Positions 1 to 9,099 of a DNA stretch of 64,000 bases are shown piece by piece. Below the pieces are notes generated by a model that saw only the letters and a program-made list of their open reading frames with translations, had not been told where the DNA came from and made no database searches. The position numbers and the translations under genes were made by a program. The DNA is from Saezia sanguinis (GTDB lineage Bacteria > Pseudomonadota > Gammaproteobacteria > Burkholderiales > Burkholderiaceae_C): assembly GCF_003991585.1 (NCBI RefSeq), contig NZ_PQSP01000002.1:124001-188000 (forward strand). The letters run 5' to 3'. The stretch's first letter is position 1. Every line of letters starts with the position of its first letter.

Positions 1-2426
1 CGGTGTTTGGCGGCAGCCAGGCCGGCAATGTGACGGTCAGCGGCAATATCCAGACGCTAGGCATGCAGTTTCTGACCGATGGTTATGTTCTGAACGGCGG
101 CGCAGCAGATTCGCTGATACTGGAAAAAGAAGCAGGGCAGTCTTATGGACGCATTGTGGTGGGGACTAACAGCAATGCATCTGCCGGTTACTCGGCAACC
201 ATCAATACGGTCATTGCCGGTATTGACGGGCTGCAAAAAGAAGGCGCAGGCAAGCTGATTCTTACCGGGAATAACACATATACCGGCGGAACGGTGATCG
301 CACAGGGCGTCTTGCAGGGAAATGCTCAGAGCATCCGGGGCGATGTGCTGAATTATGCCGAACTGGTGTTTGACCAGGTGGCTGATGCAACGTTTGCCAA
401 CAACATTACGGGCACCGGTAATCTGACCAAAGAAGGTGCGGGAGTTCTCACCCTGAGTGGCAGCAACACGTACAGTGGTGATACTCTGGTGAACCATGGC
501 ACGTTGCAGGCCGGAGGAGCCAATGCCTTGGCGCAAGGGCATTACAGCATCAGCAGCACAGGAACGCTGGATTTGAACGGCTATGACCTGACCATGAACA
601 GCCTGAGCGGTGATGCTGGAGCTGTGGTTGACCTGGGCAGCGCTGAACTGACGATAGACCATACCAAAGACAGCACGTTCAACGGCACTATCGTGGGTGC
701 GGGTAGTGCTGTAAAAACCGGCAGCTACACATTGATACTGGATGGTGTGGGCAACCACACGGGCGGCACGACAGTTAACGGGGGTGCCCTGATTGTCGGC
801 AGCACGGCAGCCAACAGCGCTGCACAGCATAACAGCGATGTGACGGTGAATTCAGGCGCCCGTCTGGGCGGGCATGGCAGCATCGGTGGTCATGTGGTGC
901 TTAACAGTGGTGCGATACTGGCGCCGGGCAATTCGATTGGCGAGCTGACGGTGAACGACATCACATTCAATGCCGGCTCGATTTATGAGTTTGAAGTTAA
1001 TCCCGATGGTTCTCACGACCATGTGAATGCACTGGGCACGGCAACCATCAATGGCGGTCATGTGCAGGTGCTGGCCGGAGCAGGGTCTTGGGCGCAGGAG
1101 AATACCTACACCATACTGACAGCAGCCAGTCCGCTTGCAGGCACCGGGGCCAGCAAGGATGGGGCGTTTGACAGTGTCAGCAGCAATCTGGTGTTTATGA
1201 CGCCGACGCTGACCTCAGACACCAATCATGTGTACCTGAACTTTGCACGCAACAGCATTTCGTTTGGTGATGTGGCCTATACGGTCAACCAGCGCCATAC
1301 CGGCTGGGCCATTGACCTGCTGGGTGCCGCCAATCCGGTTTACCAGCAGATTGTCAGCATGGATGCCGCCAGTGCCCGCGCTTCGTTTGACAACCTGTCC
1401 GGTGAAGCATATGCCTCTACACGCAGTGCATTGCTCAGCAACAGCCGTTATCTGCGCAGTGCATTGAATAACCGCCTGCTGGCAACCAGTGACAACCGCA
1501 GCCATGTATTCAACGGCAGCAGCCAGCTTGGGCATCAGTATGCTGATGCCAGCGGTTACAGTGGTGCAGCGTCTGATCTGCAGGGCGGGGCGGTTCAGGC
1601 CAGCAGTTTGGGCGGCTGGGTGGATGCCTGGGGCCACGATGGTGAAATAGACGGTGACGGCAATGCCACCAAAGTGGATAACAGCGGTTATGGCTTTGTT
1701 GTCGGGGTGGATACCGCGGTGGGTGAAAATTTCCGCGTGGGTATTGCTGCAGGCTATGAGCACAGCAAGATGGAGGTTAACGATAACCGCTACTCCACAT
1801 CTGAAGCTGATGCACTGCACCTGGCAGTCTATGGCAGCACCAGCGCCGGCCCGATTGATTTGAGGGGTGGGTTGAGCTATAGCTACCTGGATATTGATAC
1901 CGACCGGAATGTTTGGGTGGGCTCTGTTTCCGGCAAGAACAGCTCCAGCTACAATGCCCATCTGTTCCAGATATTCGGTGAAGGTAGTCATACGTTTGAG
2001 CTGACGCCTCAGTTCAATGTGACGCCTTACCTGAATCTGGCCCATGTTTACCTGGATACAGATGACGCCAAAGAAGGCTGGAGCTACTCTGGGTTGCAGG
2101 TGGAAGGCGGCAGTGACCACGTGACCTATACCACGCTGGGCGCACGGGCGCAGTGGGATGTCTCCGACAAGACTTCTCTGCACGCCGACCTGGGCTGGCA
2201 GCACGCATTCGGCGATACCGACCCGCAAACAACCAACCGCTTTATGGGCAGTTGGAACGGGTTCAGTATTCAGGGTGCACCGCTGGATAGAAACAGTGCT
2301 GTGATTGGTCTGGGGGTGTCGTTTAGGCTGAACGATGCGGCGTCTCTGAAGCTGGGCTATCAGGGGCAGATTGGCAGCGATGCATCTGACCATGGCGCAA
2401 ACCTCAGGCTGGATGTCCGTTTCTGA
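1..2426 (+). CDS. Autotransporter (type Va), C-terminal part; 5' end outside window
   Basis: The reading frame is open from the window edge, so the true start and signal peptide lie upstream. About the first 330 residues hold repeated passenger strands of the autotransporter-associated beta-strand type; copies of the pattern KEGAGxLxLxGxNTYxG occur near residues 78-95 and 140-157, with a looser copy near 240-255. Residues about 536-807 form the C-terminal beta-barrel translocator, starting near GGWVDAWG, rich in alternating aromatic strands, and ending LRLDVRF with the terminal Phe recognised by the BAM machinery. The family exports its passenger through this barrel to the cell surface, commonly as an adhesin. 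The passenger's ligand cannot be told from this part. The first in-frame GTG (position 3) is internal, not a start. Confidence 0.93.
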   Translation, partial: VFGGSQAGNVTVSGNIQTLGMQFLTDGYVLNGGAADSLILEKEAGQSYGRIVVGTNSNASAGYSATINTVIAGIDGLQKEGAGKLILTGNNTYTGGTVIAQGVLQGNAQSIRGDVLNYAELVFDQVADATFANNITGTGNLTKEGAGVLTLSGSNTYSGDTLVNHGTLQAGGANALAQGHYSISSTGTLDLNGYDLTMNSLSGDAGAVVDLGSAELTIDHTKDSTFNGTIVGAGSAVKTGSYTLILDGVGNHTGGTTVNGGALIVGSTAANSAAQHNSDVTVNSGARLGGHGSIGGHVVLNSGAILAPGNSIGELTVNDITFNAGSIYEFEVNPDGSHDHVNALGTATINGGHVQVLAGAGSWAQENTYTILTAASPLAGTGASKDGAFDSVSSNLVFMTPTLTSDTNHVYLNFARNSISFGDVAYTVNQRHTGWAIDLLGAANPVYQQIVSMDAASARASFDNLSGEAYASTRSALLSNSRYLRSALNNRLLATSDNRSHVFNGSSQLGHQYADASGYSGAASDLQGGAVQASSLGGWVDAWGHDGEIDGDGNATKVDNSGYGFVVGVDTAVGENFRVGIAAGYEHSKMEVNDNRYSTSEADALHLAVYGSTSAGPIDLRGGLSYSYLDIDTDRNVWVGSVSGKNSSSYNAHLFQIFGEGSHTFELTPQFNVTPYLNLAHVYLDTDDAKEGWSYSGLQVEGGSDHVTYTTLGARAQWDVSDKTSLHADLGWQHAFGDTDPQTTNRFMGSWNGFSIQGAPLDRNSAVIGLGVSFRLNDAASLKLGYQGQIGSDASDHGANLRLDVRF

Positions 2427-2443
2427 TGGTTGTCATGGGTGTG

Positions 2444-2465
2444 GAGGCACTTTTTAAAGTGCCTC
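2444..2465. terminator. Perfect 10-bp hairpin between convergent genes
   Basis: The arms GAGGCACTTT and AAAGTGCCTC are perfectly complementary around a 2-base centre. The hairpin sits between the autotransporter stop and the convergent glycosyltransferase stop. No long T-run follows on either side, so its terminator role is inferred from position. Confidence 0.5.
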
Positions 2466-2494
2466 TGCCCGCCTTGAGGGTGGGTTAACACGCC

Positions 2495-3844
2495 CTAGTT
2501 TGGCGTTTGGGGTTTCATGCCCAGGCTGGGGTCACGGCGCAGCGCGTTGATCACGTTTTGCCGTGCGCGCGGCCCTGAATTGGGTGCATTGCGCACATAT
2601 TCTGCCACCCAGACGGCCCGGCCAAGGTTAATGCGGCCGGTGCGCTGCCAGGCCCGCGCTTCGGCGACCGGGCTGTGCAGCATGGCAGCTAGCCACACGG
2701 CCTGTTCACGTTTCAGATTGGCGGCAGTCCGCCCGAAATAGTGCTGGGCAGCCGCTTCTGCGCCACAGAGAATTTTTCCATCGGGGTAGATGCCCCATGG
2801 CGCATTATCCAGATACAGTTGCATGATGCGGGTTTTGCCGAGCGTTTGCTCCATTTCCACCGCATAGAGCAGTTCACGCAATTTGCGCGTCAGTGATCTT
2901 TCCGAGCCGGTAAACAACAGCTTGGCAGTTTGCTGGGTGATGGTGCTGCCGCCACGTATGACGGAACCCTGTAGTTGGTTGGCATCGTGGGCCGCCATCA
3001 GTTCCTGCAGATCGTAGCCCGGGTGCTCTTCAAAACGCTGGTCTTCTGCCGACATGACAGCGCGTACCAGCCAGTGGTTCATCGGCAACTGGCTGGGTTT
3101 GCCGCAGGTCGATTGTGAATGAATCAGGCGTTCTGTTCCCAGCCCGCTGACAGTGAAATCATGTGTGCGGGGATTGGAGAGCTTAAGTTCGAACGAGGGA
3201 AGTACCACCTGCGCACCCAGGCTGATGGTGCCGGTAATCACCGCATGCTTGAGCTCCGGAATGTCGGGCACCAGCGTATAAAAAATATCTGAAATAGGTA
3301 GCTCATCGGCATTGATGTGCATGGAGAATGTGTCACGCTGTAACTCTCCTTCCCAGCCTAAATACAAATGGGGTTGTTCACGGCTGCCCAGCGAGATGGT
3401 GCCGGAAAAGAAATCCGGTTTGTCCTGATGGATAAAAGCCCTGACAACCGGAATGCGCAGAGGGGCAGATGCCACACCGTCCCAGTGAATCTGGCAGTCG
3501 TTGCATAGTACCAAAAGAGACTGGGTGGAATGATCCCAAAACAGGCCGAGCTTGCCGTATGAAGTCTGTTTGCTGAGGTTGACAGGCAGCCAGTCCAGCC
3601 ACTGCCCGTAGGTTGGGTCGGAAAAAAAGTTCAGCGCTTTGCGAATGCTCAGAGGTATTTCATGCCTTCCGATGCGCCATGTGTACTGCCATTCGCCCGG
3701 TGCGGGTTTGAGCCGGGTATCGTACACATACCAGAGGCTGCCCAGGGCAAGTGCCACAAGCAACAGCACCAGAAACAGAAAACGCCATAGCCAGCGCCAC
3801 GGTGAGCGCTTGCGGACAGTGTCTGGTGTGCTGGACGGGGGCAT
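2495..3844 (-). CDS. Stand-alone GT51 peptidoglycan glycosyltransferase, membrane-anchored
   Basis: This 449-residue protein has a short cytoplasmic N-terminus, one membrane segment (about 20-40), a roughly 200-residue periplasmic region I do not recognise, and a GT51 transglycosylase domain (about 245-390). The GT51 signatures are all visible: SAEDQRFEEHPGYD with catalytic Glu267, GGSTITQQTAKLL (298-310), RKLRELLYAVEMEQ with Glu324, KTRIMQLYLDNAPWG, and GAEAAAQHYFGR. The family polymerises lipid II into glycan strands. There is no transpeptidase domain, so it is not a bifunctional PBP. It is about twice the size of a classical MtgA, with a long region before the GT domain. It follows the exosortase by 21 bp on the same strand and is probably the last gene of that operon. 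Its link to sorting is inference. Confidence 0.85.
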   Translation of the reverse strand: MPPSSTPDTVRKRSPWRWLWRFLFLVLLLVALALGSLWYVYDTRLKPAPGEWQYTWRIGRHEIPLSIRKALNFFSDPTYGQWLDWLPVNLSKQTSYGKLGLFWDHSTQSLLVLCNDCQIHWDGVASAPLRIPVVRAFIHQDKPDFFSGTISLGSREQPHLYLGWEGELQRDTFSMHINADELPISDIFYTLVPDIPELKHAVITGTISLGAQVVLPSFELKLSNPRTHDFTVSGLGTERLIHSQSTCGKPSQLPMNHWLVRAVMSAEDQRFEEHPGYDLQELMAAHDANQLQGSVIRGGSTITQQTAKLLFTGSERSLTRKLRELLYAVEMEQTLGKTRIMQLYLDNAPWGIYPDGKILCGAEAAAQHYFGRTAANLKREQAVWLAAMLHSPVAEARAWQRTGRINLGRAVWVAEYVRNAPNSGPRARQNVINALRRDPSLGMKPQTPN

Positions 3845-3865
3845 AGGGACTCATAAAACAAAAAA

Positions 3866-5320
3866 TCAAATGGCAGGAGGTATGGTGTGCCCCATGCCTG
3901 CAGGCTGGGCAATGGTAATGGCGGTCCACGGACCGGATTGTGAGGAGGTCAAAGCCGACCAGTACCATGCCGAGGTATCAGTATAAGCGCGTCCATGTGT
4001 ATCTTCAATCCGCTCACATACCTGCAAGGCGTTGCCTTGGCGTATGGCGATAAAACAACGCCATAGGCGGTTATCTGCGTCGGCTTGCAGTTGCTCGTTT
4101 TTAATCTGGTAGCCCAGCCCGCGGTAACAGTCTGCGGCCGGATGCAGCATGCGGGTTGGGGAGGTGACATGGCGGAACACCAGCATTCGGCTGCCATCGG
4201 TCATGCGGGCAATGGAGCCGGGGAAACCCTGGGCAAAACGTTGTTCCACTTCACTTAAAGCCAGGGGGCGCAGCGTATTCCCATGCCACTGGTGTGGCCA
4301 TTCAACAAAAGTGCTTTGCCCTGTACCCGAGGTCTCTGGCTGAGCAACCGTGGTTTTGACTGTCCATAACGTGCACAAAACAAAAAAAGCAGCACCGGCA
4401 TGGTAAATGAATGGGCGTTTTTTGCTTTTGAATCCAGATCGGGGCAGCGCGGTTTCAGCCTGTGCGGCTGGCGGGTTTGGTGTTGCGGTTGTCCGGTAAC
4501 CGATCAGCAAACCAATGCCCAGGCAAACCAGGCCCAGTGCCAGCAGCCCGATACCCTGGTGTAACCAGTCTGCAACATGATGATGGCTGGCCTGCAGAGC
4601 CACCAGCACGCTGTTGCGCAAAATATTGCCGGATAAAACCAGTATGCCGACAAGCGGCAGGCGCAACAGAAACTGCCGGTTGGAAAGACGCCACCACAGT
4701 GCCGTGACGCAGGCGGTGAAATACCCCAGCCACGCCATCTGCACACCGGAACAGGGGGCATCCACCATGATCAGCCGGCCATTCACCAGCAGTGTGCTGC
4801 CTTCACGCTGGACTTCATAAAACAGTGTCAGCAGCCACAGGCTGATTTCGGCGGTAATGACCCTGAGCGGATAACCGGCATAGAACTGCAAGGAGGAAAG
4901 CAGCGGCAGTGCAAGAATGGCCAGGCCGATGACCGGCAGCCGGGCCACATCATCAGGCAGAAAAGCCAGCAATGTAGCTGCAATGGCCAGCATCGAAATA
5001 ACACCGGTCAATAATGCAGGCAGCGTGCCGACCGAGGCCGTGGCAGCCAGTGTGGCGGCAAGCCCCGCAAACAGCCAGGACAGGCGCGGGGTTTGAATCA
5101 GCCGGTGCCGTATCTGCCAGACAGTGAATGCCAGGGCGGCAATTGCCAGGATGCCCAGCGGATCATCAGAGCCGTCAAACATACGGCGCGACATCCACAC
5201 CCAGGTAGGCCACAGGGAGAACACCTGTGCGGCCAGCCACCACCACACAGACATCTGAAAGGAAGGTCGTTGCGAGAAAGCGTCATGCCTGCAGTTTGTG
5301 ACAGTGGCGGGTTTTGACAT
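3866..5320 (-). CDS. Exosortase with extra C-terminal periplasmic domain
   Basis: Residues about 25-275 form a polytopic membrane protein with the exosortase catalytic signature: Cys190 in DAPCSGVQM, Arg235 in NILRNSVLV and His254 in ADWLHQGIG. QFYAGYPLR (145-153) is a further family motif. Exosortases cleave PEP-CTERM tails of exported proteins at the membrane. A last membrane segment near 310-325 leads into a C-terminal domain of about 160 residues containing HPAADCYRGLGY. This may be EpsI/DUF3485-like, but I am not certain. Start: ATG at 5320 with GGGAG 8 bases upstream. The gene lies 65 bp downstream of a VIT/vWA gene carrying a PEP-CTERM tail, its evident substrate, and there are no exopolysaccharide genes nearby. 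It is therefore likely a dedicated one-substrate exosortase. Confidence 0.9.
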   Translation of the reverse strand: MSKPATVTNCRHDAFSQRPSFQMSVWWWLAAQVFSLWPTWVWMSRRMFDGSDDPLGILAIAALAFTVWQIRHRLIQTPRLSWLFAGLAATLAATASVGTLPALLTGVISMLAIAATLLAFLPDDVARLPVIGLAILALPLLSSLQFYAGYPLRVITAEISLWLLTLFYEVQREGSTLLVNGRLIMVDAPCSGVQMAWLGYFTACVTALWWRLSNRQFLLRLPLVGILVLSGNILRNSVLVALQASHHHVADWLHQGIGLLALGLVCLGIGLLIGYRTTATPNPPAAQAETALPRSGFKSKKRPFIYHAGAAFFVLCTLWTVKTTVAQPETSGTGQSTFVEWPHQWHGNTLRPLALSEVEQRFAQGFPGSIARMTDGSRMLVFRHVTSPTRMLHPAADCYRGLGYQIKNEQLQADADNRLWRCFIAIRQGNALQVCERIEDTHGRAYTDTSAWYWSALTSSQSGPWTAITIAQPAGMGHTIPPAI

Positions 5321-5385
5321 GGTGATCTCCCTGGGCGCTGGGTAAAACGTGGTTTTATGGTCTGCCGATGTTTGCCGGCACCGTA

Positions 5386-7431
5386 TCAGGACGTTAACCG
5401 GTCTTTGCGGCGGCGCTGATGGCGTGCCAGCATTGCCAGCACAGAGCCGGCCAGCAACATGGCACCCAAAGCAGCGGGTTCCGGTGTGCTGGGCACTTCA
5501 GAGCCAATGGCTGCATCGCTCACGCCTTCAGGCATGGGGGAGGGCTGATTGACCTGGGCGCTCTGGTTCGGGCTGGTGTTACGCACAATGCGGTCAACAG
5601 CGATAAAACTGGTGTAGGGGGTGAGCAGGTTGTATTTCAGCCCCAGGCTGGTGATTTGGTCTTGGTACATATGTCCTCCGGTTAAATTTTCCTGATCCAT
5701 GAAGCTGTCAATCCGGTGCCGGGCCCACAGATAGCGCAGGGCAGATGTGTCCTGGCTGATCTGGCCGGATACAGGTATGACTTGGCGGTATGCGCCATTG
5801 GCGCTGCGGCCTTCAATGATGATGTTGCCGTTGGGTTCACCACGCCATTTGCCGAATACGATGACCGGGCGCTCACCCAGCACGTCGGGCAATTTAGCGG
5901 GTTCTACGTCGTAAACATCCAGCCCTTCAAAACGGGCTGTGACGCTGGTGAGTACAGGGGAGGCAATCATCTGATGGAACCGCTTGGCCTGTTCTGCGGC
6001 CTGGTTGGCGCTGGTGATAACAAACGGCTCACCCATACCGGCGCGCGCCAGCCCTTCAATCAGGTAACGGTTGACAGAAGAGCCAATCCCAAAGGCGAAC
6101 ACGTTGGCTTTATCCAGATTGCGGCGTACCAGGTCGAACGCTTCACGCTCTACACTGACAAACCCATCGGTAATGATAACCACCGTGCGCGAGACATTGG
6201 GGTCTTTGGGCAGGTCATACACGCGGCGCAACGCTGGAATCAGCTCAGTGCTGCCGCTGCCGTAATAGGTGCTCAGCATTTTAAGCGCCTGTTCAATATT
6301 GGCTTGCGTTGCGGGCACAGACTTGGGCGCCAGTGTGCTGCTGCTGCCGGAGAACAGCAGAATGTTGAATGTGTCGTTCGGGCGCAGGCCAGCCATCAGC
6401 TCCTGGAGTACCTTTTTGGCCGTGTTGAGCGGAAAACCACCCATCGAGCCGGAAATGTCCACCACGAAGATGTAATCACGCGGGGGAATCTCTTCACGCG
6501 CTACCGTTTTAGGCGGCTGTACCATGGCCAGGAAAAAGTTTTCATCCTGTCCGCGGTACAGCATGATGCCGGATTCTATTTTTTCACCAGCCAGTTGGTA
6601 GTCCAGAATGAAGTCACGGTTGCTGACGTGAAATCCCTGTTCCATTTCCACCATGGCGCGTTTATCGCTTTCGCTGCGTGAAATGCGCAAGGCATGTGAA
6701 GGAGATGCGATCTCTTTAATGCCCAGTGGCGACACAATGGTTGTCTTGATGTTGAACAAGGCGGTGTTAGGCGCGCCTTCGTGAAAGTACGGGTTGCTGG
6801 TAGCGGCTGCGGCAGCACGTGAGCTGGGGGCCTGTGCGTTCGGGCTGTTATAGCGCGGGCCGACCACCATCGGGAAAACAAACTGGTAGTTGCCTGCCTG
6901 TGGGGTCAGCAGTTCGGTGTAGCGCAATTCAACGCGGATATCATCACCCGGCATGATGTTGGCAACATTCATCTGAAATACGTTAGGCAGATGCTCTTCC
7001 AGCAGTGCCGCAGTACGGCCTTCGCTGCGGGCCGTGTCGTATTCAATGCGGGCCTGCTGCTTTTCACGGACATTGGCGGTAATCAGCCTGTCACCGATGC
7101 GCACATTCATCGCGTATACGGCAGCGCGGGTGGAGCCGGGGAAAACATATTTGGCTTCAATGGCGCGTGTGCCGGTGTTCTGGTAGTGCTGCACAATGGT
7201 GACGTCGGCAATGACGCCGGAGATGCGCACATCCACATCAGTGTCTTTCAATGGCAACTGGTCCACACCGGCCTGCCCGCCGGGAATATAGAAATAAGGG
7301 CTCTCGGTTGTCTGGCGTGGATTGTTTTGCGCCCATGCACTGGGGATTGCAAGAGACGCTACAACGAGCAGAGCAAACAGCGTCAGCCAGGTCAGTGGCT
7401 GACGGTAAAATGGATTTATTTTTTTGAGCAT
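5386..7431 (-). CDS. Secreted VIT/vWA-domain protein with PEP-CTERM sorting tail
   Basis: The ATG at 7431 is chosen because GAGGT lies 5 bases upstream and a clean signal peptide follows (MLKKINPFYR... to SAWA at about residue 34); a longer frame reaches 7488. The 681-residue protein has a VIT (vault protein inter-alpha-trypsin) domain at about 45-190, then a vWA domain at about 310-490 with an intact MIDAS motif DISGS and a TDG motif. A low-complexity Ser/Pro stretch precedes a C-terminal tail of about 32 residues: TPEPAALGAMLLAG (the PEP motif and start of a hydrophobic segment), then a basic end HQRRRK. That tail is the exosortase recognition signal, and the exosortase gene is next downstream. 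Expected location is the outer face of the inner membrane or the cell surface after processing. Its ligand is unknown. Confidence 0.93.
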   Translation of the reverse strand: MLKKINPFYRQPLTWLTLFALLVVASLAIPSAWAQNNPRQTTESPYFYIPGGQAGVDQLPLKDTDVDVRISGVIADVTIVQHYQNTGTRAIEAKYVFPGSTRAAVYAMNVRIGDRLITANVREKQQARIEYDTARSEGRTAALLEEHLPNVFQMNVANIMPGDDIRVELRYTELLTPQAGNYQFVFPMVVGPRYNSPNAQAPSSRAAAAATSNPYFHEGAPNTALFNIKTTIVSPLGIKEIASPSHALRISRSESDKRAMVEMEQGFHVSNRDFILDYQLAGEKIESGIMLYRGQDENFFLAMVQPPKTVAREEIPPRDYIFVVDISGSMGGFPLNTAKKVLQELMAGLRPNDTFNILLFSGSSSTLAPKSVPATQANIEQALKMLSTYYGSGSTELIPALRRVYDLPKDPNVSRTVVIITDGFVSVEREAFDLVRRNLDKANVFAFGIGSSVNRYLIEGLARAGMGEPFVITSANQAAEQAKRFHQMIASPVLTSVTARFEGLDVYDVEPAKLPDVLGERPVIVFGKWRGEPNGNIIIEGRSANGAYRQVIPVSGQISQDTSALRYLWARHRIDSFMDQENLTGGHMYQDQITSLGLKYNLLTPYTSFIAVDRIVRNTSPNQSAQVNQPSPMPEGVSDAAIGSEVPSTPEPAALGAMLLAGSVLAMLARHQRRRKDRLTS

Positions 7432-7497
7432 ATTGACCTCACCTGGATAAACATGCGGTATTCGCATGCCTGCAGTGTGGCGGGTCAATGAGAAAAC

Positions 7498-7547
7498 ATT
7501 TTGAAGTGCAAAAGAATTTTGTGAAGTGAACGTGAAGTTTGCGTGAA
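7498..7547 (-). promoter_or_regulatory. Tandem CreB cre-tags and probable promoter of the VIT/vWA-exosortase operon
   Basis: On the minus strand TTCAC occurs at 7547-7543, 7536-7532 and 7525-7521, each separated by 6 bases, giving two overlapping copies of TTCAC-N6-TTCAC. This is the cre-tag known to bind CreB in Escherichia coli (and BlrA in Aeromonas). The proximal copy continues as TTCACA (7525-7520), which resembles a -35 box, with CAAAAT (7503-7498) 16 bases further as a possible -10. The site lies in the 143-bp gap between the creC stop and the VIT/vWA start. The repeats are directly visible; the -10 is a weak call. Confidence 0.82.
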
Positions 7548-7574
7548 GTCTGGTTGGCTGAATGCGCTGTCAGA

Positions 7575-9080
7575 TCACATATTTTGCAGTTTTACGTCAG
7601 CAAGAGGTAGTGTCAGGCTGGCGATGGTTCCGGTTGTTTTTTCGTTGAGTGAAGATGCCGTGTGATTTTCTTGTGCCACATTGCGCAGCGCGACTGTGCC
7701 ATAGTGCAAAATAGTAATTTCCTTGACGAAGGACAGACCCAGCCCAGTGCTTTTTTTATGACTGCCAGGGCGGGCGAGCGAATAGAACTTTTCAAAAACC
7801 CGGTCCTGCGCATAATCCGGTATGCCCGGGCCCTGGTCTTGGATGTGGATGCTGACGGTGCGTTTGTGACTTTGCAGAGAAACAAGAACCTCTCCGTTGT
7901 CGGGAGAGAAATCAATGGCATTATCCAGCAGGTTGCGGATCGCGCGGTGCAATAAAAAGCGGTCCCCTTCCACCGCCAGCGTGGCGCTGTGGTCGGGGAG
8001 TTGGAGTTTGACGTCAATGTGGCGCGCTGCAGCAATGGCCTGTGCGCTGCTGACCAGTTCATCGAGCAACGGTGCCAATGCAATGATTTGCGGGTCTTTG
8101 ATCGAGCGGCGCTGCTCCAGTGCCGTCAGTTCCTGCATCCGGTCGACCAATTCCTGCACGCGCCGGGTTTCTCTTTCAATATTCTGTAAAAAACGTTGCC
8201 GTTGTGCTTCCGGCATGGGTTCTTGCAGCAATTCGGTAGCACCCCGGATGGCAGATAACGGGCTTTTGAGCTCATGGGTGAGCACCTGCACATATTTGGT
8301 AACGTAATGACGGCCGGCCAGCGCATCACGCATGTTTTCGTAGCCCTGTGCAAACAGGTCCAGTGCACGACGCCCCAGGCGCGGCAGGTTAATGGATTTT
8401 TGCGCACGCACATACCGGATGTATTCGGTAACCAGCCCTAGCGGCTGTGTCAGCCAGATGGCAACAATCAGTGCCAGCAGCGCAATGGCAATGGCAGAGA
8501 AGATGCCGACATAAAGAATCTGCTTGCGTGCATTGTCGATGTACTGGCCATAACTTTGCACCGGTTTGCCAACGGTGATGGCACCGATGATTTCACCGTT
8601 CCAGCGTATCGGTGCGCTGACGTACATGACCGCGCTGCTTTTGTCGTTGGGAATATCGGAGGTGGTTCTGGCACCATACTGTCCGCGCAGTGTCAAAGCC
8701 GTGTCGCGCCAGCCGGAATAATCGGCACCTGTATTTTGTCCCAGCGAGTCGTACAGGACGATGCCCTGTTCATCGACAACGTGCACACGCAATTCAACCC
8801 GGTTTTTCTGCACACCGTAAATGTTGGCGGAAAATTCGCGCGCGTGCAGCATCTGCATCAGGTCGCGCAGTGGCGAAACGTCAATAGCGCCTCTTTGAAC
8901 GTATTGCTCGGTCACGCTGGCCAGCAGGTTGGCTGTTTCCACCAGGGAGTCTTCTGCCGATTCGCGGTAACGCGGGTCGATATTTTGTATCAGGTTATAA
9001 AGCAATGCGCACACGCCAATGGTGTATATCAGCAGAATACCAATAAAAATCCGGTTGCGTGGGGTTAAGCGTAGGCGCAT
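7575..9080 (-). CDS. creC: Sensor histidine kinase CreC
   Basis: The 501-residue kinase has an N-terminal membrane segment (about 11-30), a periplasmic sensor domain (about 31-188) with the CreC-type stretch LTLRGQYGART, a second membrane segment (about 189-210), a linker, then HisKA with phospho-acceptor His269 in LTHELKSPLSAIRG and a HATPase domain with NLLDNAIDF, GPGIPDY and GLGLSFVKE. Agreement with Escherichia coli CreC runs along the whole length. CreC phosphorylates CreB in response to metabolic or envelope cues. I place the start at 9080, 19 bp after creB, where the E. coli-like N-terminus begins; an in-frame ATG at 9143 would overlap creB by 44 bp. Confidence 0.92.
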   Translation of the reverse strand: MRLRLTPRNRIFIGILLIYTIGVCALLYNLIQNIDPRYRESAEDSLVETANLLASVTEQYVQRGAIDVSPLRDLMQMLHAREFSANIYGVQKNRVELRVHVVDEQGIVLYDSLGQNTGADYSGWRDTALTLRGQYGARTTSDIPNDKSSAVMYVSAPIRWNGEIIGAITVGKPVQSYGQYIDNARKQILYVGIFSAIAIALLALIVAIWLTQPLGLVTEYIRYVRAQKSINLPRLGRRALDLFAQGYENMRDALAGRHYVTKYVQVLTHELKSPLSAIRGATELLQEPMPEAQRQRFLQNIERETRRVQELVDRMQELTALEQRRSIKDPQIIALAPLLDELVSSAQAIAAARHIDVKLQLPDHSATLAVEGDRFLLHRAIRNLLDNAIDFSPDNGEVLVSLQSHKRTVSIHIQDQGPGIPDYAQDRVFEKFYSLARPGSHKKSTGLGLSFVKEITILHYGTVALRNVAQENHTASSLNEKTTGTIASLTLPLADVKLQNM

Positions 9081-9099
9081 GACATGGAGCCGCTGTACT

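Noticed and set aside
78..770. Repeats in the autotransporter considered as a tandem DNA repeat or CRISPR-like array
   Set aside because: The similarity is at protein level (beta-strand passenger repeats); the DNA copies differ and there are no spacers. No CRISPR array was seen anywhere in the window.
1215..2393. 392-codon minus-strand open frame opposite the autotransporter barrel
   Set aside because: The plus strand encodes a clear beta-barrel with terminal Phe; the opposite frame has no family features.
5716..6681. 321-codon plus-strand open frame opposite the VIT/vWA gene
   Set aside because: Antisense shadow of a well-supported gene, with no ribosome site or recognisable motif.
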